Shown: positions 7,843-19,729, counted from the stretch's first letter. The stretch: DNA of 64,000 nucleotides from Gilvimarinus polysaccharolyticus (GCF_001187555.1 NZ_LFIJ01000001.1:1700078-1764077), one strand, 5' to 3'. Numbers and translations: made by a program. Notes: generated from the sequence alone by a model not told the origin.

Positions 7843-10221
7843 CTATCTCAGGGTTGCACCATATTGGTTTTGCAGATGATCGACCACCTGCCCGACAAAT
7901 CCATTGATTTCATCATCCGTAAGAGTGCGTGAAGGATCTTGAAACGTCAAGCCCAAGGCGACACTTTTTCTTTGTGGATCAATGCCTTTGCCCATATACA
8001 GGTCAAAAACCTTTAAGTCAGACAAGCACTCACCTGCTTTTAACCTTACGCCATCGAGCAGGCTATCAACCGGCAGATCTCGATCCACCAACAAGGCTAA
8101 ATCGCGCCGATTAGCAGGAAAGCGTGACAGCGGTGTAAAGCTTGGCACTCTCGCCACAAGCAGTGATTTAAGCTCCAACTCAAACACAAACACTCCCGCC
8201 GGAATATCTAGCTCTTGTTGCAGCGCCGGATGTATGGCACCAACGTAGCCAATCACCTGATCCGCCACTACCACCTCAGCACACTGCCCTGGGTGCAAAG
8301 CCGGGTGCTTGCCGGCGCGAAAGCTAAAGTCATGTGAAAGGCCAGTTTGTGCCAGCAGCGACTCGACATCGCCTTTTAGGTCAAAAAAGTCGACATCGCG
8401 TGATTCATTGCTCCAACTTTCAGCCGCTAAAGGTCCGTATACCAAACCCGCCAGTGTTGGCTGCTGATCTACCCCATTGCTGCCAGGAATAAAGCGCTGG
8501 CCACTTTCAAACAACCGTAAACGGCTCTGCTGACGGTTGAGGTTATAGCGCAAGGTTGTCACCAACCCAGGCAATAAGGTCGTCCGCATAACGGCCATAT
8601 CGGCGCTAATGGGATTTTTTAATGCAATAGGCGCCAGCTCGGGATCAAATCGGGCATTGTCGGCCGGGTCGATGAAGCTGTAGGTCACGATCTCTTGGTA
8701 GTCACGGCTAATCAGGTGGCGACGCAATTGCGCCAACGGCAAGCGCGACTCAGTGTGTGCCTTAATGGCCATGGGTGAATCGGGGACACGGGTTGGCAAA
8801 CGGTTATAACCGTAAATACGCGCCAACTCTTCGAGTAGGTCAGCCTCGATATCAATATCAAAGCGCCAGCTAGGTACCCGTAACTGCCAGCCGTCGTCGG
8901 TGCGTTTGTCGACCTCCAAACCTAGTCGAGTCAAGATATCCTCAATAGTTTCAGCATCTAGATCAATGTGCAGGCCACTGGCTATACGCTCGTGACGCAA
9001 AGTAACCACTTGCACACTCGGAAGCTCTGGGGTCACTTCTTCGATCACGGGGCCCGCCTCACCACCAACAATAGCCAACAATAGCTCAGTGGCACGCTCA
9101 ATCGCATCACGCTGCAGCTGGTAATCTACGCCGCGCTCAAAGCGATGCGAGGAATCCGTGTGCAGGCCATAGTTACGCGCCCGCCCGGCAATCGCCAGCG
9201 GATGAAAAAAGGCGCTCTCTAACAAAATATCTTGCGTGGCGTGGGTAACAGAGCTGTTTAAGCCGCCCATAATACCGGCCATCGCCAACGGCGCTTGGCC
9301 ATCAGCAATCACCAAGGTGCCAGCCTGTAAGGTAATCTCTTGCTCATCGAGCAACGTTAATGTTTCGCCCTCGCGCGCGTCACGCACGACAATACCGCCA
9401 TCGATTTTAGCCAAATCAAAAGCGTGCATCGGTTGGCCCAACTCAAGCAACACGTAGTTAGTGACATCGACGACCGCATCAATCAAGCGCACTCCCGAAC
9501 GGCGTAGCTTTTCTTGCAGCCACAAGGGGCTAGGGGCACTGACATCAATATTGCGAATTACACGGCCAACATAGCGACTACAAGCCTCAGGGGCCTGCAA
9601 AGCAACCGCTACGGTATCGGTAATCGCAGCCGCGACCGGGCTTACAACCACCGGATTAACGCCTAACCGGTTAATCACACCCAACTCACGCGCCAAACCA
9701 CGCACACTTAAGCAATCGCCACGATTGGGAGTAATATCCACCTCAATCAAGGTGTCATTTAAATTTAAGTAATCACGTAAATCCTGCCCGACCGGCGCAT
9801 CGGCGGCTAGCTCCCACAGGCCGGTATCATCATCCCCAGCCTCGAGCTCGGTCTGACCGCACAACATGCCAAACGATTCGACACCGCGCAGCTTAGCTTT
9901 TTTGATTTTAAAGTCACCCGGCAATTGCGCGCCCACAGTCGCAAAAGGGATTTTTAACCCAGCGCGAGCATTGGGTGCACCGCAAACCACTTGTATCTCA
10001 CCGCCATCGGGATGGCCTGCGACCTGACAAACCCGTAACTTGTCGGCATCGGGATGTTGTTCAATTGCGACGATCTCACCAACCACAACACCACTAAAAG
10101 CGCCAGCTACCGGCTCAGTGGCGTCCACTTCGATCCCTGCCATAGTGAGCTGCTCGACCAAAGTCGCAACACTCACCTCAGGGTTGATCCACTCGCGCAA
10201 CCAGGATTCACTTACTTTCAT
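7843..10221 (-). CDS. pheT: Phenylalanyl-tRNA synthetase beta subunit
   Basis: At 792 residues this is the usual length for bacterial PheT. The domains in order are a B1 start ([16 protein letters not shown]), an EMAP/OB tRNA-binding fold (about residues 40-150, with [22 protein letters not shown]), the B3/B4 editing module, B5, the catalytic-like B6/B7 core ([26 protein letters not shown]) and a C-terminal ferredoxin-fold anticodon-binding domain ([13 protein letters not shown]). It pairs with PheS as an alpha2-beta2 enzyme charging tRNA-Phe; the editing domain clears mischarged Tyr-tRNA. It lies 109 bases downstream of pheS and 10 bases upstream of ihfA. Confidence 0.98.
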   Translation of the reverse strand: MKVSESWLREWINPEVSVATLVEQLTMAGIEVDATEPVAGAFSGVVVGEIVAIEQHPDADKLRVCQVAGHPDGGEIQVVCGAPNARAGLKIPFATVGAQLPGDFKIKKAKLRGVESFGMLCGQTELEAGDDDTGLWELAADAPVGQDLRDYLNLNDTLIEVDITPNRGDCLSVRGLARELGVINRLGVNPVVVSPVAAAITDTVAVALQAPEACSRYVGRVIRNIDVSAPSPLWLQEKLRRSGVRLIDAVVDVTNYVLLELGQPMHAFDLAKIDGGIVVRDAREGETLTLLDEQEITLQAGTLVIADGQAPLAMAGIMGGLNSSVTHATQDILLESAFFHPLAIAGRARNYGLHTDSSHRFERGVDYQLQRDAIERATELLLAIVGGEAGPVIEEVTPELPSVQVVTLRHERIASGLHIDLDAETIEDILTRLGLEVDKRTDDGWQLRVPSWRFDIDIEADLLEELARIYGYNRLPTRVPDSPMAIKAHTESRLPLAQLRRHLISRDYQEIVTYSFIDPADNARFDPELAPIALKNPISADMAVMRTTLLPGLVTTLRYNLNRQQSRLRLFESGQRFIPGSNGVDQQPTLAGLVYGPLAAESWSNESRDVDFFDLKGDVESLLAQTGLSHDFSFRAGKHPALHPGQCAEVVVADQVIGYVGAIHPALQQELDIPAGVFVFELELKSLLVARVPSFTPLSRFPANRRDLALLVDRDLPVDSLLDGVRLKAGECLSDLKVFDLYMGKGIDPQRKSVALGLTFQDPSRTLTDDEINGFVGQVVDHLQNQYGATLR

Positions 10222-10330
10222 AGTTCAATCTCTTTCGGCCTGTGGGGCCTGTCTATTTGTTTCGGGCGGCTTATTGAGCAGCTTTGTGTGAACGCTCTAA
10301 ATATCGCTACATTAAGGGGCGTTCAGCCAA

Positions 10331-11383
<1,053 letters not shown>

Positions 11384-11435
11384 TTAGCGTGTGAACCGCC
11401 GTGTGCAGGCACAGCGAACATCAAATAGCGCAAAT

Positions 11436-11466
11436 AAAAAAAGGGAGGCCCATAACAGCCCTCCCC
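11436..11466 (-). terminator. Terminator/attenuator between rplT and pheS
   Basis: On the minus strand GGGAGGGC and GCCTCCC pair around an eight-base loop and are followed by seven T residues. It probably ends the thrS-infC-rpmI-rplT transcript in part and may attenuate expression of pheST. Confidence 0.85.
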
Positions 11467-11514
11467 TCTATCGCTTAGTGGCGCGGGCACAAAGGCCCAC
11501 ACTGCAAGCGGTAC

Positions 11515-11874
11515 TTAAGCGGTCAGGGCTGACTTAGCCTGAGCCACTACAGCTGCAAAAGCTGCTTTATCGTAAACCGCTAGATCAGCTAGTACACGAC
11601 GGTCCAAAGCGATGTTAGCTTTCTTAAGGCCGGCAATAAGCTGGCTGTAAGTCATGCCTTCAGCGCGAGACTGAGCGTTGATACGAGTGATCCACAAAGC
11701 GCGGAAGTTACGCTTGTTAACGCGACGGTCGCGGTAAGCGTACTGACCTGCTTTGATAACGGCTTGCTTGGCAACACGAAAAACTCGTGAACGAGCACCG
11801 TAATAACCTTTTGCTGCTTTTAAAACTTTCTTGTGACGACGACGCGCCTCTACACCACGTTTAACACGGGCCAT
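11515..11874 (-). CDS. rplT: 50S ribosomal protein L20
   Basis: The 119-residue basic protein starts [19 protein letters not shown] and continues with [15 protein letters not shown] and [11 protein letters not shown], all diagnostic for L20. L20 is needed early in 50S assembly and binds 23S rRNA; in E. coli and Bacillus it also represses its own operon by binding leader RNA. It follows rpmI by 31 bases, as is standard. Confidence 0.99.
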   Translation of the reverse strand: MARVKRGVEARRRHKKVLKAAKGYYGARSRVFRVAKQAVIKAGQYAYRDRRVNKRNFRALWITRINAQSRAEGMTYSQLIAGLKKANIALDRRVLADLAVYDKAAFAAVVAQAKSALTA

Positions 11875-11905
11875 AATGAACTCCTAATTATCCGAATTTA
11901 ACCAA

Positions 11906-12103
11906 TTACTTGGCGCGAAGCATACGATCAACAGCTGGGACATCAACAGCTTTCAGAATGCTGGTGCCACGCAGTTGACGCTTGCGCTTAGTGGTCATTT
12001 TGGTAAGGATGTGGCTCTTGTTAGCGTGTTTGTGCTTATAGCCTGCCGCCGTTTTTTTAAAGCGCTTGGCTGCGCCACTATGTACTTTAGCTTTTGTTGC
12101 CAT
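11906..12103 (-). CDS. rpmI: 50S ribosomal protein L35
   Basis: A 65-residue, very basic protein with the L35 pattern [28 protein letters not shown]. It is a structural 50S component. It sits between infC and rplT in the conserved order, and its length matches the family. Confidence 0.99.
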   Translation of the reverse strand: MATKAKVHSGAAKRFKKTAAGYKHKHANKSHILTKMTTKRKRQLRGTSILKAVDVPAVDRMLRAK

Positions 12104-12168
12104 GAGATAAACTCCGCATTTGCAATAATATTAATATTCAGTCATTAAGGCAGCTAAAAGCCCAACAA

Positions 12169-12705
12169 CTATCTCTTTTTCGGGGCCATGACCATAATCA
12201 GTTGGCGACCTTCCATTTTAGGCCGTTGCTCCACTGTTGCCAGTTCCTCAAGGTCTTTCTCGATGCGTAGCATCACGTCCATCCCGAGTTCTTGGTGAGC
12301 CATTTCACGACCGCGGTATCTAAGTGATACTTTGGCCTTGTCCCCGTTTTCAAGGAAACGTATCAGGTTGCGTAGTTTTACCTGATAATCTCCATCTTCC
12401 GTCCCTGGACGAAACTTCATTTCTTTAATCTGTTGCTGCTTTTGTTTCTTTTTAGCCGCGGCCTTGGTTTTCTTTAGTTCAAACAGGTGCTTGCCGTAGT
12501 CCATAACCTTACAGACAATCGGCGCACTATCAGCCGCTATCTCGACCAGATCCAAAGAGGCCTCTTGGGCGATTTTTAAGGCCTCATCCAGCGGGACAAT
12601 CCCCACTTGCTCACCGTCGGCACCAATTAGACGAACTTCGCTCGCTTCAATTTGGTCGTTAATACGGGCTTTCTTGGATTTGCCTTTAGCGTTATCTCGT
12701 TTGAT
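12169..12705 (-). CDS. infC: Translation initiation factor IF-3, probable AUC start
   Basis: IF-3 keeps ribosomal subunits apart and checks start-codon pairing. No ATG, GTG or TTG gives a full-length protein: the first conventional start (GTG at 12606) would remove about 33 residues, including the conserved [18 protein letters not shown]. Upstream and in frame, an ATC at 12705 is preceded at nine bases by AGGAG, giving a 178-residue product, the normal IF-3 size. IF-3 genes are known to use non-standard AUU-type starts, which the factor itself rejects, creating negative feedback. The C-domain is seen in [19 protein letters not shown] and [16 protein letters not shown]. It follows thrS by 20 bases. 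Confidence 0.93.
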   Translation of the reverse strand: MKRDNAKGKSKKARINDQIEASEVRLIGADGEQVGIVPLDEALKIAQEASLDLVEIAADSAPIVCKVMDYGKHLFELKKTKAAAKKKQKQQQIKEMKFRPGTEDGDYQVKLRNLIRFLENGDKAKVSLRYRGREMAHQELGMDVMLRIEKDLEELATVEQRPKMEGRQLIMVMAPKKR

Positions 12706-12725
12706 AGTGTCTTTCTCCTATTTGA

Positions 12726-14666
12726 TTAATCTTGCAAGTCGGAAGCTGCCACGCGACTACGATTGGCGATATCGGCATTCAGATGTTCACTGAAGGCTTC
12801 CAGACTCATTACACCCAGATCTTGACCGTCACGGGTACGGACGGCTACTTGGTTAGATTCGACCTCTTTGTCACCAATGACTAAAAGATACGGAACCCGC
12901 TGAATTGTGTGCTCGCGGATTTTAAAGCCGATTTTCTCGTTTCTCAAGTCCGATATTGCTCTAAACCCACTATTTGACAGGGTTTTTGCAACTTTCTGCA
13001 CATATTCGGCCTGATTGTCCGTAATATTGGCAATCACGACCTGAACCGGCGCCAACCAAGAGGGAAATGCGCCCTCGTAGTTTTCGATCAAAATGCCGAT
13101 AAAGCGCTCGAAGGAGCCAAGAATAGCACGGTGCAGCATCACCGGCACCTGGCGTGAACCATCTTCGGCCACATATTGCGCATCAAGCCGGCCCGGCATC
13201 GAGAAATCCACCTGGACTGTGCCGCACTGCCAAACCCGATCAAGACAATCTTTGAGCGAGAACTCAATCTTAGGGCCATAAAAAGCCCCCTCCCCCGGCA
13301 GCAACTTATACTCTAAACCTTTGGCGTCTAACGCATCGGCCAACGCTTTCTCAGCACGATCCCAATCTTCATCACTGCCCACCCGTTGCTCAGGGCGCGT
13401 CGACAGACGAATAATAACCTCGTTAAAACCAAAGTCTGCGTACACTTGATACAGCAGGTCGGTAAACACCGACACTTCGTCCTGAATCGCCGCTTCGGCA
13501 CAAAAGATATGGGCATCATCCTGAGTAAAGCCACGTACCCGCATAATACCGTGCAGCGAGCCCGAGGCCTCATTGCGGTGACATGAGCCAAACTCCGCAA
13601 GACGTAATGGTAAATCGCGATAGCTGCGCAAGCCTTGATTGAACACCTGTACATGACAAGGACAGTTCATCGGCTTAACCGCAAATTCGCGATCTTCTGA
13701 CTTCAGCATAAACATATCATCGCCAAACTTATCGGCGTGACCAGATTTTTTCCATAAGCTCAAATCCACTATTTGCGGTGTCTTGATCTCTTGGTAGCCG
13801 TTGTCGCGCTGCACTTTGCGCATGTACTCTTCGATCGCGGTGTACACTGACCAGCCTTTAGGGTGCCAAAACACCATACCTGGGGCTTCTTCTTGCATAT
13901 GAAACAAGTCAAACTTTTTGGCCAGTTTACGGTGATCGCGCTTTTCTGCCTCTTCTAGGCGATGCAAATAGGCTTTTAGCTCTTTTTTGTCATTCCAGGC
14001 CGTGCCGTACACACGCTGCAACTGAGTATTGTTGGCATCACCGCGCCAATAAGCACCCGACACACGCATCAGCTTAAAGTGACGCATCACGCGGGTATTG
14101 GGTACATGTGGGCCGCGGCACATATCCACGTATTCTTCATGGTGATACAAGCCTACAGCCTGCTCACCGGCTGCAATCAAGCCATCAATCAGCTCTACTT
14201 TATAGCTTTCGTTACGGCCCTCAAATAACTTACGGGCGTCCGCAATCGGCGTCATTTTTTTAACGACGTCGTAATCTGTTTTAACTAAATCTTTGATACG
14301 TTTCTCGATGGCGGCCAGATCTTCTGGCGTCAAGGTGCGCTCATACTCGATATCGTAATAAAAACCGTTATCGATCACCGGGCCAATAGCCATTTTCGCC
14401 TCGGGATACAACTGCTTAATAGCGTGTCCCACCAAGTGCGCAAATGAGTGGCGGATCACCTCTAGGCCTTCTTCATCGCGGCCGGTAATCAAGCTAATAG
14501 CCACGTCGCGGTCAATCACTTCACAGGCGTCAACCAACTCACCGTCAATACGGCCGCACACGGTGGCCTTGGCCAAACCGGGGCCTATATCTTCAGCAAC
14601 CTGCAATAACGTGACGGGTTGAGCGAACTCGCGAGTAGAACCATCGGGGAGTGTAATAACTGGCAT
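12726..14666 (-). CDS. thrS: Threonyl-tRNA synthetase
   Basis: This 646-residue class II synthetase has an N-terminal TGS domain (residues 1-61), an editing domain with HSFAH at residues 73-77 (the HxxxH site that hydrolyses Ser-tRNA-Thr), the catalytic core (about residues 240-530) with [36 protein letters not shown]-like motif 2 and [18 protein letters not shown] motif 3, and a C-terminal anticodon-binding domain ([10 protein letters not shown] onward). Zinc ligands are the Cys and His of the core. It heads the translation operon, as in E. coli. In E. coli it represses its own mRNA; I could not identify an equivalent leader here. Confidence 0.98.
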   Translation of the reverse strand: MPVITLPDGSTREFAQPVTLLQVAEDIGPGLAKATVCGRIDGELVDACEVIDRDVAISLITGRDEEGLEVIRHSFAHLVGHAIKQLYPEAKMAIGPVIDNGFYYDIEYERTLTPEDLAAIEKRIKDLVKTDYDVVKKMTPIADARKLFEGRNESYKVELIDGLIAAGEQAVGLYHHEEYVDMCRGPHVPNTRVMRHFKLMRVSGAYWRGDANNTQLQRVYGTAWNDKKELKAYLHRLEEAEKRDHRKLAKKFDLFHMQEEAPGMVFWHPKGWSVYTAIEEYMRKVQRDNGYQEIKTPQIVDLSLWKKSGHADKFGDDMFMLKSEDREFAVKPMNCPCHVQVFNQGLRSYRDLPLRLAEFGSCHRNEASGSLHGIMRVRGFTQDDAHIFCAEAAIQDEVSVFTDLLYQVYADFGFNEVIIRLSTRPEQRVGSDEDWDRAEKALADALDAKGLEYKLLPGEGAFYGPKIEFSLKDCLDRVWQCGTVQVDFSMPGRLDAQYVAEDGSRQVPVMLHRAILGSFERFIGILIENYEGAFPSWLAPVQVVIANITDNQAEYVQKVAKTLSNSGFRAISDLRNEKIGFKIREHTIQRVPYLLVIGDKEVESNQVAVRTRDGQDLGVMSLEAFSEHLNADIANRSRVAASDLQD

Positions 14667-14858
14667 TTTGCTTCCTTTTCAGTGGTGACCCTTACCAAAG
14701 GCCACTTGTGGTTAATCTGGACACTTAGCATGCCCACGTAAATTAGGGCGGCAGTATATAAAACCCACAGCCAATACGCTACTGCCGCTGTAACATTCGC
14801 TCGCCTCGGGCGTCATTAAATGGCACACATCTGTGCTCATCAACGACAGGACGACCAA

Positions 14859-15488
14859 ATGGACGCAAGCAAGCTACTGATACACACCACCAACTCACTG
14901 AACAGTGCCTTTGCTCGGACCGACGCAATTGCGGGGCTCGCCTTGCGTTTGTATCTGGCACCTGTGTTCTTGATGGCCGGTACAAGTAAACTAAGCCACT
15001 TTGCCGATACCGCTTTGTGGTTTGGCAACGAAGACTGGGGCTTAGGCCTGCCGTTCCCTACACTATTGACAGCCCTGGCAATAGCCGCCGAGCTGGGCGG
15101 CGCCATACTGCTAACGTTAGGCCTTGCTACTCGAGCCATTGCCATTCCCTTAATTGTCACGATGTTGGTGGCCATTTTTGCCGTGCATATCGATTATGGC
15201 TGGCAGGCAATCGCGGATTCAAGCGCGCCTTTTGCCAACGTTCGAGTAGATGAGGCCACGACTAAACTGGCCCGCGCCACCCGTATTTTGCAAGAGCACG
15301 GCCGTTACGAGTGGTTAACCTCTAGCGGTAAATTTGTGGTGCTAAACAATGGCATTGAGTTTGCCGCAACTTATCTGGTGATGCTGCTAGCTCTGCTCGC
15401 CTACGGCCCTGGCCGTTACCTGAGTCTTGACTACTGGATTAAACGCCGCCTGATGGCCGGGCACACAACGCCTCCCACAAACGTTTAA
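14859..15488 (+). CDS. DoxX family membrane protein
   Basis: This protein of about 209 residues has four predicted membrane helices, starting with LRLYLAPVFLMAGTSKL, then LLTALAIAAELGGAILLTLGL, IPLIVTMLVAIFAVHI and a last one near FAATYLVMLLALLAYGPGR. This is the DoxX/YqjF architecture, a family linked variously to quinone chemistry, thiosulfate oxidation and oxidative-stress resistance. The ATG at 14859 has AGGA upstream; an earlier in-frame ATG at 14820 has no ribosome site. It starts about 190 bases from the divergent thrS gene and lies just upstream of an ECF sigma gene. DoxX proteins sometimes accompany HvfA-type operons, but the one in this window is 19 kb away. Confidence 0.83.
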   Translation: MDASKLLIHTTNSLNSAFARTDAIAGLALRLYLAPVFLMAGTSKLSHFADTALWFGNEDWGLGLPFPTLLTALAIAAELGGAILLTLGLATRAIAIPLIVTMLVAIFAVHIDYGWQAIADSSAPFANVRVDEATTKLARATRILQEHGRYEWLTSSGKFVVLNNGIEFAATYLVMLLALLAYGPGRYLSLDYWIKRRLMAGHTTPPTNV

Positions 15489-15633
15489 CCACATCTTGGA
15501 CACTACTATCGTGTTATATTTTACATTCAACACTACAGCTCTCTCTATGCCCCTCAGCGGGGGCTGGATTGCGGTATTACAAGGCAACGTCCTATACCGG
15601 GCCGCCACCAACCACAAAGGCAGGTTTCCCCCT

Positions 15634-16260
15634 TTGAGCGTCCCTATTACCCCATCGAGCAGTGATGAACTGCTTGTCAGTGCAGCCCAGCAAGGCAACG
15701 AAGCGGCCTTAGTGGAGCTAATCAATCGTCATCAAACACTGCTGCTCGCGGTTGCGCGCGCCATAGTCGGAGCCACCCACGCCGAGGATACCGTGCAAGA
15801 AGCTTGGCTCTCAGTGTACCGCTGCCTAGCAACATTTGAAGGCCGCTCGAGCTTTAAAACTTGGGTGGTACGGATCGTCAGTAACGAGGCTAAAACTCGT
15901 CTACGACGCGATTCACGGCTAGTGTCAGTGGACGAGTCCGAATTCGAGCAGCCTGACACCGACACGCAAAACTTTAACGCTCGCGGCCACTGGAGCAACC
16001 CACCGACTCGCTGGAGCAATGAGTCACCCGATGCCCTATTAGAGGAGCAACAATTACAGCGCTGCATCAACAAAACCCTAAACGTACTGCCCGAGCGGCA
16101 AAAGGCCGCCTTTTTACTGCGCGATTTAGAGCACCAGCCCTTAGAAGACATCGCCGAGCTACTGGGCATTAGTAATGCCAATGTGCGCGTCTTACTCCAC
16201 CGTGCACGTCTCACACTAATGCAGGTAGTCAATCACTACCAGGAGACTGGACAATGCTAA
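15634..16260 (+). CDS. ECF RNA polymerase sigma factor
   Basis: The protein has sigma-70 region 2 (NEAALVELINRHQTLLLAVARAIVG, AEDTVQEAWLSVYRCL, FKTWVVRIVSNEAKTRLRR) and region 4 (LNVLPERQKAAFLLRDLEHQPLEDIAELLGISNANVRVLLHRARL), with no regions 1.1 or 3. The start is uncertain: I prefer a TTG at 15634 preceded by AAAGGCAGG, giving a 208-residue protein that begins just before region 2. An ATG at 15547 and a TTG at 15496 are in frame but add unconserved sequence. The stop overlaps the start of the next gene, a small zinc-finger protein that is a likely anti-sigma factor. The controlled regulon is unknown. Confidence 0.85.
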   Translation: MSVPITPSSSDELLVSAAQQGNEAALVELINRHQTLLLAVARAIVGATHAEDTVQEAWLSVYRCLATFEGRSSFKTWVVRIVSNEAKTRLRRDSRLVSVDESEFEQPDTDTQNFNARGHWSNPPTRWSNESPDALLEEQQLQRCINKTLNVLPERQKAAFLLRDLEHQPLEDIAELLGISNANVRVLLHRARLTLMQVVNHYQETGQC

Positions 16261-16487
16261 ATTGCCGTGAGATCACTCAACAGGCCAGCGCCTACCTTGA
16301 TAATCGCGACGAGCCTGAGCGCAAGCCCGACCTGCAATTTCGCTTACATCTAATGCTTTGCCGCCACTGCCGTCGATTTATTCGCCAGCTACACAGTGCC
16401 CGAGTACTGGCGGCAAAGGTCCAAAGCGAACAGCAACGTACAGAGCAAGGCGATCAAACATTAGCCCGCCTAAAACGCCGCAATTAA
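16254..16487 (+). CDS. Small zinc-finger anti-sigma factor (putative)
   Basis: A 77-residue cytoplasmic protein with C4 followed by the H-x3-C-x2-C pattern in RLHLMLCRHCRRF (about residues 32-42). This resembles the zinc-binding anti-sigma (ZAS) fold that clamps ECF sigma factors, and in some members a thiol oxidation releases the sigma. It overlaps the upstream sigma gene by seven bases, so the two are translationally coupled. It has no membrane segment, so a soluble, possibly redox- or metal-responsive mechanism is inferred. The assignment rests on position and the zinc motif. Confidence 0.78.
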   Translation: MLNCREITQQASAYLDNRDEPERKPDLQFRLHLMLCRHCRRFIRQLHSARVLAAKVQSEQQRTEQGDQTLARLKRRN

Positions 16488-16707
16488 CCCCTAAACTAGA
16501 GCCAATTCGGCCACTCAGCGGGCTTTATTACGGCTGATGTGACTGGGATGACAGAACAAATGATGCTATGTTGCTGTCTTTAGTTGCGAACCTGAACCTG
16601 TAGCCTTGCCTTGCTCGCCATCGGCTGAGCCCCCGCTAACACCCACCGGGGATACGACAAGCTACCCGTCAGCCATTATCTGTTATTGAGAATACCGAGA
16701 GCGTTAT

Positions 16708-18840
16708 ATGCTGGAAATGTTGTGCAAGCCCCACCTAATGAAAGCGGGCGCATTATGCCTTGCTCTGGCCGCGGCCTTCCCTTTTGCCGCAGCAGATGAG
16801 TTAGCCCCGCTAGAGATCACCGACCAGCAACGAAAAACGACGGCCGAGATCGTCAGCTCGCTACACAAACACCATTATCGAGATCAAAATATCGATGATG
16901 CGCTGTCGAAGAAATTTCTTGAAAATTATCTCGACAACCTCGACCCGAGTCGCAGTTATTTTTTAAAAGCGGATATCGATGAGTTCTACAAACATCAAGA
17001 CAAGTTTGACGACGACTTCCAAAAAGGTGAATTAAAAACCAGCTTTGTTATTTTTGACCGCTATCGCGAGCGTATTAGCACTCGATTAGAAAGTATTATT
17101 GCACAGCTAGAAGACGAGCAGCGCCAGTACAACTTCGATCAAGACGACCATCTGAATGTCGATCGCGAAGCGGCCCCCTGGCCCGCCACAGCCGCCGAAG
17201 CCGACGAGCTATGGCGCAAACGGACCAAAGCTGACTTACTCAACTTAGTGCTGGCAGACAAAACAATCGACGAGGCCCGCAAAGTGCTCATCAAGCGCTT
17301 CAGCAATCAGTTGCGTCGCATGAGTCAGCAAACCGGCGAAGACGCCTTTAGTGCGGTCATCAACGCCTTCACCATGCTTTATGATCCGCACACCAACTAC
17401 TTGTCACCCCGCACGCTGGAGAACTTTAATATCAACATGTCTCTCTCACTAGAAGGCATTGGCGCGATGTTACAAAGTGAAGATGAGTACACCAAAGTGG
17501 TTCGGTTGATTCCGGCCGGTCCCGCCGACAAACAAGGGCAACTAAAACCCGCCGACCGAATTGTCGCCGTTGGTCAAGATAAAGAGGGCGAGCTTGTTGA
17601 CGTAGTCGGCTGGCGTTTAGATGAAGTCGTAGATTTAATTCGCGGCAAAAAAGACAGCGTGGTTCGACTTGAGGTATTGCCCAGCAAAGCCGCCGCCGGC
17701 TCGGCCACCCAAGTGATCAATATTAAACGCGACAAAGTTAAGCTAGAAGAACAGGCTGCACAAAAAGCGGTATTTGAGCTATCCGACAAAGACAGCAACA
17801 GCTACAAGCTGGGTGTTATCGACATTCCAACATTTTATATGGATTTTGAAGCTTATCGCAAACGCGACCCCAACTATAAAAGCACCACCCGCGATGTATT
17901 TAATTTACTCGGTGAGCTCGCCGCAGAAAACGTCGACGGTATTATTATCGACTTACGCAACAACGGTGGCGGCTCACTACACGAGGCCACATCACTGACT
18001 GATTTATTTATTGATCAAGGCCCTGTGGTGCAAATCCGCCAGACCAACCAATTAATCTCACGTAATTACCGCTCACATTCTAAAGCCTTATTTCGCGGCC
18101 CAATTGTGATTTTAATCAACCGTTTAAGCGCCTCGGCCTCAGAGATTTTTGCCGGCGCGATCCAAGATTACGGTCGTGGAATTATTGTTGGCAGCCAAAG
18201 TTTCGGCAAGGGCTCGGTGCAATCCTTGCAGCCACTGCAATCAGGCCAACTTAAAATTACCGAGTCGAAATTCTATCGTGTTTCAGGCGATAGCACCCAG
18301 CACCGAGGTGTTGTACCCGACATCGCCTTGCCTGACATGATAGACCCCGATGAAGTAGGCGAAAGCAGCTATGATTACGCTCTTCCGTGGGACAACATTC
18401 ACGAGGTTAAGCACGATCATTATTATGACTTAGCAACGTTACTGCCTAGCATTCAAAAAGAGCATGACGAGCGCGTAAAAAGTGATCCTGACTTTATCTT
18501 TTTGAACAAGCAACAAGTATTAATTGATCAATATAGCAACCGAACAAGAGTTTCATTAAATGAAAAAACTCGTCGGCAAGAAAAAAATGACAACGAGCAA
18601 AAGCTGTTAAATATCGAAAACGAACGACGTAAAACCCGCGGCCTACCCCTCTATAAGACTTACGCCGAAATCAGTACCGATGGCAAAACAGAGGGCGACG
18701 ACGAAATCGAGACTGCCGAAGCAGAACCCAAAAAGATTGACCCGGCTAAAGATCCACTGTTAACAGAAGCTGGTTATATCTTACTAGATTTTATTCGGGG
18801 TACTAACAGTAAAAACGACACTAAGATCGCTAACTTTTAG
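16708..18840 (+). CDS. prc: Carboxy-terminal processing (tail-specific) protease Prc
   Basis: The 710-residue periplasmic S41 peptidase has an N-terminal signal sequence (about residues 12-29, ending FAAADE), an N-terminal helical region, a PDZ domain (about residues 235-330, including LSLEGIGAMLQSEDEY) and the protease core. The catalytic dyad is Ser476 in SASASE and Lys501 in SFGKGSVQS, with the 25-residue spacing seen in E. coli Prc. A C-terminal DUF3340-like region follows. In E. coli it trims FtsI and, with NlpI, degrades the hydrolase MepS; in Pseudomonas it also acts on anti-sigma MucA. No nlpI is visible here. A 220-bp leader region with no clear gene precedes it. Confidence 0.96.
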   Translation: MLEMLCKPHLMKAGALCLALAAAFPFAAADELAPLEITDQQRKTTAEIVSSLHKHHYRDQNIDDALSKKFLENYLDNLDPSRSYFLKADIDEFYKHQDKFDDDFQKGELKTSFVIFDRYRERISTRLESIIAQLEDEQRQYNFDQDDHLNVDREAAPWPATAAEADELWRKRTKADLLNLVLADKTIDEARKVLIKRFSNQLRRMSQQTGEDAFSAVINAFTMLYDPHTNYLSPRTLENFNINMSLSLEGIGAMLQSEDEYTKVVRLIPAGPADKQGQLKPADRIVAVGQDKEGELVDVVGWRLDEVVDLIRGKKDSVVRLEVLPSKAAAGSATQVINIKRDKVKLEEQAAQKAVFELSDKDSNSYKLGVIDIPTFYMDFEAYRKRDPNYKSTTRDVFNLLGELAAENVDGIIIDLRNNGGGSLHEATSLTDLFIDQGPVVQIRQTNQLISRNYRSHSKALFRGPIVILINRLSASASEIFAGAIQDYGRGIIVGSQSFGKGSVQSLQPLQSGQLKITESKFYRVSGDSTQHRGVVPDIALPDMIDPDEVGESSYDYALPWDNIHEVKHDHYYDLATLLPSIQKEHDERVKSDPDFIFLNKQQVLIDQYSNRTRVSLNEKTRRQEKNDNEQKLLNIENERRKTRGLPLYKTYAEISTDGKTEGDDEIETAEAEPKKIDPAKDPLLTEAGYILLDFIRGTNSKNDTKIANF

Positions 18841-18861
18841 CGCCACCTAAACGCTTTAACC

Positions 18862-18893
18862 CTGTGGCGGCCAAGTGCCGCCACAGTTCGTTT
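18862..18893 (+). terminator. Hairpin terminator after prc
   Basis: A perfect 10-bp stem CTGTGGCGGC/GCCGCCACAG with a five-base loop is followed by TTCGTTT. The tail is short, but the position between the prc stop and xthA fits termination. Confidence 0.72.
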
Positions 18894-18916
18894 AAAACCA
18901 ACAAACAGTTAAATCT

Positions 18917-19729
18917 ATGAAAGTCATATCCTTCAATATCAATAGTATTCGCTCACGGCCACACCAATTACAAGCCATTATTGACAACTACAACCCCGAC
19001 TTTATTGGCCTTCAAGAAACCAAAGTAGCGGACGAACAGTTCCCACAAGAAATTGTTGAGGCGATGGGCTATCACGTCGCTTTTCACGGTCAAAAATCTC
19101 ATTACGGTGTCGCGCTTATGTCACGCCACCCGTTTATTGAGACCGTTAAAGGGTTCCCTGAAGATACTGACAAATCACAGCGACGCTTTATCGGCGGGCG
19201 ATTTAATGTACCCGGTGCTGGCGAGATACAGGTGTACAACGGCTACTTTCCCCAAGGTGAAAGCCGCGATCACCCGCTTAAGTTTCCTGCAAAACAAAAA
19301 TATTACGCCGACTTAACCCGCTTTCTGCAAGAGCAACACAACCCCAGCGATTCGATCATCGTCATGGGAGACGTGAACGTTTCGCATCAGGATATTGATA
19401 TTGGTATTGGCGAAGACAATCGAAAACGCTGGTTGCGCACAGGGAAATGCAGCTTTTTACCCGAAGAGCGTGAGTGGTTAGACACACTAAAAGATTGGGG
19501 CTTAGTGGACACCTATCGCCAACTGCACCCTGAAGTTGACGACCAATACAGCTGGTTTGATTATCGCTCGCGGGGCTTTGAACGCGAACCCAAGCGCGGC
19601 CTTAGAATTGATCAAATTCTAGCAACCAAAGCACTTGCAGAGCTGTGTACTGGTGCCGGCATCGATTATCAATTAAGAGCAATGGAGAAGCCCTCGGACC
19701 ACTGCCCTATTTGGGCAGAATTTAAATAA
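18917..19729 (+). CDS. xthA: Exodeoxyribonuclease III (AP endonuclease)
   Basis: A 270-residue member of the endonuclease/exonuclease/phosphatase family. It begins MKVISFNINSIRSRPHQLQ and has the metal-binding Glu in GLQETKV (about residue 34), the catalytic Asp/Asn pair in VMGDVNVSHQDIDIG, the Asp in LRIDQILATK and the terminal His in PSDHCPIWAEF. It cleaves abasic sites and degrades one strand of duplex DNA during base-excision repair. Its length matches XthA. It forms a single-gene unit between prc and the convergent hybrid kinase. Confidence 0.95.
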   Translation: MKVISFNINSIRSRPHQLQAIIDNYNPDFIGLQETKVADEQFPQEIVEAMGYHVAFHGQKSHYGVALMSRHPFIETVKGFPEDTDKSQRRFIGGRFNVPGAGEIQVYNGYFPQGESRDHPLKFPAKQKYYADLTRFLQEQHNPSDSIIVMGDVNVSHQDIDIGIGEDNRKRWLRTGKCSFLPEEREWLDTLKDWGLVDTYRQLHPEVDDQYSWFDYRSRGFEREPKRGLRIDQILATKALAELCTGAGIDYQLRAMEKPSDHCPIWAEFK

